From assembly GCF_023074185.1 (NCBI RefSeq), contig NZ_JADPKY010000116.1, forward strand, positions 1-64,000: a stretch of DNA of 64,000 bases. Reading direction: 5' to 3'. The translations under genes were made by a program, and so were the position numbers. This document shows positions 58,803-64,000 of the stretch, in pieces. The first letter of the stretch is position 1, and every line of letters begins with the position of its first letter. Source of the DNA: Bradyrhizobium sp. 132. Lineage in GTDB: Bacteria; Pseudomonadota; Alphaproteobacteria; Rhizobiales; Xanthobacteraceae. The notes below the pieces were generated by a model, which saw only the letters and a list, made by a program, of their open reading frames with translations, was not told the DNA's origin and made no database searches.

Positions 58803-60224
58803 TTACCGGCTCGCAATGAGCGACTCACGCGCCGCCGTGAAGTCGAGCACCGCGCCGCCATGCTGCTTCGACCAGCGTTCGGCCGCGTCCTTGAGCAGGA
58901 ACGCGCTCAGCTCGCCGCTGGACGATCGCACGAACCAGGCCTGGTTTGCGAACAGCTTGATGCCGCTCTCACGATCCTGAGCGTAGACGACGCGGATGAT
59001 CTTGCCGTCCTTCTCAAGGCCGGCGAGCGCCTTGAGCGCGTTCTCGGGCGACGCGTAATGGCGGACATGAGCCTCGTCCCTGACCCAGATCTGCGCAACG
59101 CGCGTGACGTCGCCGATCTCGGCGCCCGTCGCCGCGTCCTTGGCCCGAAGCGGAAGCTGCGCATAGTTCTTCAGCTCGGAGTCGTAATCCCGCCCCGCTT
59201 GAGCGGCCGCCACGCGGATGAACTTGTCCGTGACGAACTGGTCAATATCGAGATCGCTATCCGCCCGCTTGAGCAGCTTCAGCGTCTTGATCGAGGTTGC
59301 GACTGCCTGGCGGTATTCCGGCTTCCAGGTCACGTCGCGGGTCTGAAGACCGAGCGGGCCGTGGAAGAGATAGTCGACCTCGGCGTCAATGCCGGTCACC
59401 TTCGCGATCAGCTCACTGTACTTTTCTGGTTCCTCCGCGATCAGACGATCCGCCTCGAGCGCAGCGCGTAAATAGGCGACGACGATCTCCGGGTATTTTT
59501 CGGCATAGTCGGCGTCGACCAGTCCGCCGTGGAACGTCGGCGCGCTTGCCTGCGCGCCGTCAAAAATCTTGCGCGCAAAACCGCGCCACGGAAACAGTTC
59601 GGCGAACGGGACGAAATCGGCATGCGCCTCGATCTTGCCGGTCTGCAAGGCCGGCCCTGCAACTTCGGGCACCTGCGTGATGATGTTGACATCGGTCTCG
59701 GGATTCCAGCCCTTGGCCTCGATGGCGCGGAGCAACATGCCGTGCGAGGTCGAGGCAAAGGGTACGGAGATGGTCTTGCCTTTGAGCTCGTCGAGCGACT
59801 GCACCGGCGAATTTAACGGCACCACAATTCCGTTGCCGCTGCCCTTGGTGCTGCCGGACAGCACGCTGATGAAGAGGCTGCGGCGCCCCGCCTTCTGGAA
59901 CGCAACGCCGTTCAGCGATCCTGGAAAATCCGCCATCGCGCCGAAATCAAGCTTGCCTGCGACCATCTCGTTGGTGAGCGGCGCGCCGCTGGTAAAGTTC
60001 TTCCACTGGATGTCGTAGGCCACATCCTTGTACTTGCCTTCACGGGGTAGGAATTTCTCCAGCAGCTTCAGCTCGCGAATGAGCAGCCCGCCGGTCGCGC
60101 AGTTGATGGTCGTATCCTGCGTGCCGACCGCCACCCGGATCGTCTCGGCCTGCGACGGACCCAACATGGCGACGGTGATGGCCATGACGGCTGCACTCAT
60201 TCTCACAGAGCTCAAATCGATCAT
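58803..60224 (-). CDS. ABC substrate-binding protein with a possible NosL-like C-terminal extension
   Basis: A 473-residue periplasmic protein: signal peptide (MSAAVMAITVAMLGPSQAET), then the SsuA/TauA-like fold (about 30-350, VAVGTQDTTINCATGGLLIR, VPFASTSHGMLLRAIEAKGW). A C-terminal extension of about 110 residues (QIWVRDEAHVRHYASPENAL, KLFANQAWFVRSSSGELSAF, ERWSKQHGGAVLDFTAARES) resembles NosL in pattern (strand, AWFV, hGGxVLxF). SsuA/TauA proteins are normally about 320-340 residues, so the extension is unusual. The start at 60224 fits the signal peptide. It is first of the three-gene operon, divergent from a Crp/Fnr regulator. Confidence 0.85.
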   Translation of the reverse strand: MIDLSSVRMSAAVMAITVAMLGPSQAETIRVAVGTQDTTINCATGGLLIRELKLLEKFLPREGKYKDVAYDIQWKNFTSGAPLTNEMVAGKLDFGAMADFPGSLNGVAFQKAGRRSLFISVLSGSTKGSGNGIVVPLNSPVQSLDELKGKTISVPFASTSHGMLLRAIEAKGWNPETDVNIITQVPEVAGPALQTGKIEAHADFVPFAELFPWRGFARKIFDGAQASAPTFHGGLVDADYAEKYPEIVVAYLRAALEADRLIAEEPEKYSELIAKVTGIDAEVDYLFHGPLGLQTRDVTWKPEYRQAVATSIKTLKLLKRADSDLDIDQFVTDKFIRVAAAQAGRDYDSELKNYAQLPLRAKDAATGAEIGDVTRVAQIWVRDEAHVRHYASPENALKALAGLEKDGKIIRVVYAQDRESGIKLFANQAWFVRSSSGELSAFLLKDAAERWSKQHGGAVLDFTAARESLIASR

Positions 60225-60527
60225 CAAACTGTCCTCGGAGGCCGGCCCATGCCGGCGGCGACGCGAGCTGGGACTATCGAAGGCGTGGCGCCAGGGTTGA
60301 AGCAATTACTTGCATCGCTGTCGCAGACCGCTCACGTCGTGATTTCGTCATGCAGCGGCGCAAAGGATTTTCTCAAGACAAAGCCATCGGCAGAGGAAAC
60401 GTTTCGCGGTCGATCGTCGCGCGTATCAAGCTTTGCTAAGTGATTTGGAACGATCGCAAAGAGATGGACATCGCACCACCGCCGCTCTTACCTGTTCGCA
60501 AGACCTCTGAGACCTAAACGGATTGCG
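60225..60527. other. Divergent promoter region (ABC operon / Crp-Fnr)
   Basis: This 303-base stretch separates the ABC operon from the Crp/Fnr gene and should hold both promoters and perhaps a Crp/Fnr site. No TTGAT-N4-ATCAA or TGTGA-N6-TCACA palindrome is seen by eye. No gene is supported. Confidence 0.45.
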
Positions 60528-61367
60528 ATGACCATACTCAAGGAAGCTGCCGCGATCGAGCCTGCTGCTTTCACCGACCAGCCTCACCCAGGCGTTCAGT
60601 TCGACTGGACCGAACGCGAGAAGACGCATGCCGTCCGCGGCACACGTGCGAAGACGGCGAGCTCGGCGCTGTTCATGAGCGAGACAATCGACGGATTGAA
60701 TGCCGGTGCGCATTTCCTCGGCCGTTTGTCGCCGCTCGAGCAATCGCGCGTTCACGCGGCCGGCCGCACGATCACGGTGCCCCAGGGCGGGATGGTATTC
60801 AGCCAGGGCGACGGCCACGACGGCATCTTCATCATCCGCGGCGGTCAGGTGCGGGTCTACTATACAGCGCCCTCGGGGCGCGAAATCACACTCGCCTACT
60901 GGACGCCTGGACATTTCATCGGCGGTCCGGAGATTTCTGGCGGCGGCATTCACATGTGGTCCGGCATTGCGATCGAGGCCTGTGAGATCACGGCACTCTC
61001 CGGCCCTGCGCTCGAGAAGTTGTTGACCGCCATGCCGAGCTTCGCGCTGGCGCTGATCGACGGCCTGATTGCCAAGGGCAAGTGCTACTCCTCGATGGCG
61101 CAGATCCTCGGCACGCGCTCGGTGATCGAACGGCTGGCGCAGTTCCTGCTCACTTTGTCGGAGCTTCATGGCGTTGCCGATGGCGACAGCATCGTCATCA
61201 ACCGCAAGATCACCCATGACCAGATCGCGGCCATGGTCGGCTCGACCCGGCAATGGGTCACGATGATGCTGAAGCGCTTCCAGAACCGCCGCATCATCGC
61301 CATCGACGGCAGCAGCATCCGGATCAAGCGGATCGATCTGCTGGAGCAGATTTTGTTCAGGGATTAG
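60528..61367 (+). CDS. Crp/Fnr-family transcriptional regulator
   Basis: A 279-residue regulator. An unusual N-terminal extension (1-55) precedes a cyclic-nucleotide-like jelly roll (GRTITVPQGGMVFSQGDGHD, GIFIIRGGQVRVYYTAPSGR) and a C-terminal Crp-type HTH (HDQIAAMVGSTRQWVTMMLK, RFQNRRIIAI). No N-terminal cysteine cluster of the Fnr type is seen, so it is more likely to bind a small ligand than an iron-sulfur cluster. It is divergent from the ABC operon, which it probably regulates. Confidence 0.9.
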   Translation: MTILKEAAAIEPAAFTDQPHPGVQFDWTEREKTHAVRGTRAKTASSALFMSETIDGLNAGAHFLGRLSPLEQSRVHAAGRTITVPQGGMVFSQGDGHDGIFIIRGGQVRVYYTAPSGREITLAYWTPGHFIGGPEISGGGIHMWSGIAIEACEITALSGPALEKLLTAMPSFALALIDGLIAKGKCYSSMAQILGTRSVIERLAQFLLTLSELHGVADGDSIVINRKITHDQIAAMVGSTRQWVTMMLKRFQNRRIIAIDGSSIRIKRIDLLEQILFRD

Positions 61368-61379
61368 AGGGCTGCCCCC

Positions 61380-62405
61380 TCACCGCGCCTCTTCGAATCC
61401 CGCCAATACCGAAGTCAGATTGGCGCCCAGAATATCCGAGAGATAGCCGCCCTCCTGCACGAACACGGTCGGCAGGCCCATCTTCGCGATGGCCTGGCCG
61501 ATGCGGCGGAAGCCGGGCGTGGTGACGGCCAATCCCTTCAGCGGATCGTGCTCGGAGGCATCGAGGCCAAGCGCGATGACGAGGGCGCCGGGCGCAAAGG
61601 ATTCGATCGCCTTGCGCGCGACGTCCATGGCCTGGATGTAACCGTCGTCGCCGGTGCCGATCGCCAGGGGGATATTGAGGTTGGTACCGAGGCCGGGACC
61701 TTCACCGCGCTCATGGGCGTAGCCCCACACGTAAGGATAATACGCGACGGGATCGGCATGGATCGAGACCGTGTAGACATCGGGCCGCGCGTAGAAGATG
61801 CCTTGCGTGCCGTTGCCGTGATGGACGTCGACGTCGAGGATCACGACACGCTCGTGCCTCTGCCGCAGATGCGCCGCCGCGATCGCGCTGTTGTTGAGGA
61901 AGCAGAAGCCGCCGGCCATGTCGCGATAGGCGTGATGGCCGGGCGGACGGCAGAGAGCATAGGTCGCATCCTCGCCGTCCAGCACCATCTGTGCCGCGGT
62001 GACCGCGACGTCGGTGGCTGCGCAGGCCGCAGCCCATGTGCCCGCCCCGATTGGCGCCGCGGTGTCGGCGGTGTGCCAGCCGAGCCGGCCTATGATGTGA
62101 GTAGGATAAGTCGCGGCATGGCGCACCGGATGGATGTTGCCGATCATCTCCGGACCGGAATCGCCAAGCGCGGTCCAGGCCTCCCAGGCTTCGCTCAGGA
62201 ACGACAGATATTCCGGGCTGTGAATGCGCGCGCGGGGCCCCTGCCCGAATGTGGTCGGTTCGACCAGCTGATGCTTGCCGTCCTTCAGCCCCTTGAGCAG
62301 GCGGTCGGCACGTTCAGGCTGCTCGGTGGTGCGCTTGACGACACCGCGAACCAGGAAGAATTGCGGATCGTGGCTGCGATGCAGTTCGGTATGGACGGCT
62401 TTCAC
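61380..62405 (-). CDS. Histone-deacetylase-family amidohydrolase (acetylpolyamine type)
   Basis: A 341-residue zinc amidohydrolase of the HDAC/AcuC/AphA family. Blocks: RPPGHHAYRDMAGGFCFLNN (active-site His pair), VVILDVDVHHGNGTQGIFYA (zinc-binding Asp and His), VIALGLDASEHDPLKGLAVT (second zinc Asp) and FVQEGGYLSDILG (catalytic Tyr). Bacterial members deacetylate acetylpolyamines or acetyl-lysine. The start codon is ATG at 62405. It is convergent with the Crp/Fnr gene and stands alone. Confidence 0.9.
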   Translation of the reverse strand: MKAVHTELHRSHDPQFFLVRGVVKRTTEQPERADRLLKGLKDGKHQLVEPTTFGQGPRARIHSPEYLSFLSEAWEAWTALGDSGPEMIGNIHPVRHAATYPTHIIGRLGWHTADTAAPIGAGTWAAACAATDVAVTAAQMVLDGEDATYALCRPPGHHAYRDMAGGFCFLNNSAIAAAHLRQRHERVVILDVDVHHGNGTQGIFYARPDVYTVSIHADPVAYYPYVWGYAHERGEGPGLGTNLNIPLAIGTGDDGYIQAMDVARKAIESFAPGALVIALGLDASEHDPLKGLAVTTPGFRRIGQAIAKMGLPTVFVQEGGYLSDILGANLTSVLAGFEEAR

Positions 62406-62531
62406 TCAGACACTCCGTGGTCGCTTTGATGGTGCCACAGTGGTCTAAATCCCTGCGGCGGCCAGACGCAAGCAAGAAGAATGCCGCCCCCGTCGCACCG
62501 CCCTGCGCCGGAAGCAGATCGCCTCTGATGC

Positions 62532-63473
62532 TCAGCAGCGCCCGCGCTGAAGACAGTGCTCGCGGCCCTGCTGGTCGGTGCGGAAGGACTCGACGAAGCC
62601 GCCCTGACGCTGGGTGACGAAGACGGTCTTCCCGTCGCTGCCGCCGAAGGCGAGGTTGGTCGGCTCCTTGGCCCTCAACGCGATCTCCCGCTCGACCGCG
62701 CCGTTGGCCTTCATCAACGTGATCGTGCCCTTGAGAATACGCGCGACATAGAGGCGGCCGGCCATGTCGGTGCGCAAACCATCGACGGTGTCGGGCTGAA
62801 ACGCCTTGACGAGTTTTGCGCCTGTCAGCTCGTTGCCGCTGATGGTGTAGGACCAGATTTGGCCGTTGCTGGATTCGCCGACATAGAGCGTCTTGCCATC
62901 AGGGCTGAGATCGATGCCGTTGGTGGTGCCCATCGCGCGCGGCGCCGACATGACCTGTCCCTGCACCGTTCCGTCGGCAGCTTTCGCAATACGCCAGATG
63001 TGACCTTCCCTGCCCTTCCAGTTCGGATCGCTCGCATAGATCGTGCCGTCGCGGGCGATCGTGATGTCGTTGGGCTGGTTCATCTCGTCGGAATGAAACC
63101 AGATCGCGGGGTTGGTTGATCCCTTCGGGATCGCGAAGATGTTGTGCTTCTTGTAGTCGGCGATGAACATGGTGCCGTCGCGCGCGAAGCGGATGGCGTT
63201 GCCGACACTGCCCTCGGGCAGCACCGTGAACGGCTCCGACGTCGCCCTGCCCGCGGGCAGCTTGCCGATGGTGCCGGGCTTGCCAAAATTGACGACGAAG
63301 AGATTGCCGTCGAGGTCGGCGGCCGGCCCTTCGATGCCGAAGGTGTATTCGCCCGGTGGCGTCACCTGCACGCTTTCGAACAGCTTTGTTTCCGCTCGGG
63401 CCGGCGCCGTCGCAAGGAAGAGAAGAACGCTACTGCACAGGCACCAGAAATTCCTGCCGGATGTAATAGCCAT
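62532..63473 (-). CDS. SMP-30/gluconolactonase-like beta-propeller protein
   Basis: A 313-residue exported beta-propeller. Signal peptide (FWCLCSSVLLFLATAPARAE). The repeats include LDGNLFVVNFGKPGTIGKLP, FARDGTMFIADYKKHNIFAI, QPNDITIARDGTIYASDPNW and MGTTNGIDLSPDGKTLYVGE. Those N-D and D-G pairs fit calcium- or zinc-using SMP-30 lactonases. The ATG at 63473 lies inside the end of the upstream cytochrome-like gene (44-base overlap), so the two are coupled. A lactonase or sugar-acid role is probable; the substrate is unknown. Confidence 0.85.
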   Translation of the reverse strand: MAITSGRNFWCLCSSVLLFLATAPARAETKLFESVQVTPPGEYTFGIEGPAADLDGNLFVVNFGKPGTIGKLPAGRATSEPFTVLPEGSVGNAIRFARDGTMFIADYKKHNIFAIPKGSTNPAIWFHSDEMNQPNDITIARDGTIYASDPNWKGREGHIWRIAKAADGTVQGQVMSAPRAMGTTNGIDLSPDGKTLYVGESSNGQIWSYTISGNELTGAKLVKAFQPDTVDGLRTDMAGRLYVARILKGTITLMKANGAVEREIALRAKEPTNLAFGGSDGKTVFVTQRQGGFVESFRTDQQGREHCLQRGRC

Positions 63474-64000
63474 CGTCGTCGCTGCACTCGCCATTCAGAT
63501 AGGGATCGGCCGGCCGAAAGAAGCGGCTGAAGCCGGGTTTGTCTACAACGTTCCTTTGTGTCACGACGACGACCTTGGCGGCCGGTATTTCGCCGCATTC
63601 CTTGTTCGTTTTCCCAAAGAACTTGCGCTGCGGCGGGCCGGACTTGATCCGCATCCGGGTGCCCGGAACCATTTTCGCCACCAGCAGATCCGCCGTGTCG
63701 CGCAGGCCCGCATAGCCGGGCTCGGTCTTCGGCAATTTTTCCCCGCCCGGGGGCATCAGCTTCTCCGCGCCTAACCCACGAAGCCGCATGCGCAGCTTGC
63801 CGGAATCGGGATCACCCGGATAGATCCAGCCGTCCTGCGACAGCATGAAGCGAAGCACCGTCGCGTCCTTCTGTGCGTCCGATTGGCCGGGCTTCAGCCC
63901 GAAATCCGAGTGACAGCCAACGCAGTGCTTCTCGACGAGGCCCTTGCGCAACGTCGTGAGGCGGACACCGTTCTGCGCGTCCCCGGCAACGAAGTTCGCG
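63430..64000 (-). CDS. C-type cytochrome-like protein, 3' part (cut by window edge)
   Basis: The frame runs off the right edge: residues NGVRLTTLRKGLVEKHCVGC, H show a CxxCH heme-binding motif (the start lies outside). Further blocks: YPGDPDSGKLRMRLRGLGAE, KLMPPGGEKLPK (Met ligand region). The end is ECSDDDGYYIRQEFLVPVQ. The LMPPGG block, where Met could be the second heme ligand, is seen in several periplasmic c-type cytochromes. The next gene overlaps its 3' end. I cannot say more without the upstream part. Confidence 0.75.
   Translation of the reverse strand, partial: ANFVAGDAQNGVRLTTLRKGLVEKHCVGCHSDFGLKPGQSDAQKDATVLRFMLSQDGWIYPGDPDSGKLRMRLRGLGAEKLMPPGGEKLPKTEPGYAGLRDTADLLVAKMVPGTRMRIKSGPPQRKFFGKTNKECGEIPAAKVVVVTQRNVVDKPGFSRFFRPADPYLNGECSDDDGYYIRQEFLVPVQ

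Noticed and set aside
1..64000. CRISPR arrays, rRNA genes, complete tRNAs, transposases and integrases
   Set aside because: I found no repeat-spacer pattern, no rRNA, no complete tRNA and no recognisable transposase or integrase.

Overview
The window reads as chromosomal DNA of an alphaproteobacterium of the order Rhizobiales, most probably Bradyrhizobium or a close relative. The reasons are the high GC content, the many orphan Liv-type periplasmic binding proteins, a DUF3551 protein, a CopG/PHA-depolymerase pair, several class III nucleotide cyclases, and many short lineage-type proteins. The genus is my inference, because no ribosomal RNA or typing gene is present.

Region 1 (about 1-20.8 kb) is accessory DNA. 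It opens with the start of ku, divergent from a small gene behind a LexA-type SOS box, and a 5'-truncated ligD that keeps its polymerase domain. Many small proteins follow, three of them in duplicated families, along with a CopG regulator with a PHA-type esterase, a porin and an EmrB-type exporter. Decay is heavy. A PIN protein, an L,D-transpeptidase, a small MSQAIE protein and a ZIP transporter are frameshifted. A short-chain dehydrogenase has an internal stop. A glycosyltransferase and an HlyD adaptor are fused back to back at a deletion or inversion junction. The region ends at 20,765-20,811, where the 3' half of a tRNA-Met(CAT) gene lies without its 5' half. That is the usual scar (att site) of an element integrated into a tRNA gene, so I read the left 20 kb as all or part of a genomic island.

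Region 2 (20.8-44 kb) is mostly intact. It holds an SRAP remnant, a collagen-like secreted protein, small envelope proteins, a universal stress protein, two adjacent nucleotide cyclases (one with a WGR-like N-terminus), HutD, and an operon of aroE-like dehydrogenase, amidohydrolase and Liv binding protein. A TetR-centred divergent locus follows. To its left are tetR, a carboxymuconolactone-decarboxylase-family gene and an SDR gene; to its right are a Liv binding protein, an MBL hydrolase and a Bug-type binding protein. Two identical 14-bp operators, one inside a near-perfect 30-bp palindrome, lie between them. Next come a VOC protein, a methyltransferase, a large L,D-transpeptidase, a flippase, a GH10 xylanase and a DUF6492 protein.

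Region 3 (44-64 kb) holds a PIMT-like methyltransferase translationally coupled to a 1156-residue SAM-cyclase-ATPase-TPR protein. Divergent from it is a 2150-residue NRPS with layout A-T-C-A-T-C. The first A domain looks like an acyl-activating enzyme. The second lacks the usual Asp that binds the substrate alpha-amino group. A phosphopantetheinyl transferase and a luciferase-like monooxygenase follow the NRPS. A convergent sulfonate/nitrate-type ABC operon (with a possible NosL-like extension on its binding protein) is divergent from a Crp/Fnr regulator. A histone-deacetylase-family amidohydrolase and an SMP-30/cytochrome pair running off the right edge close the window. The NRPS locus and the TetR double operator are the best candidates for a little-described system.
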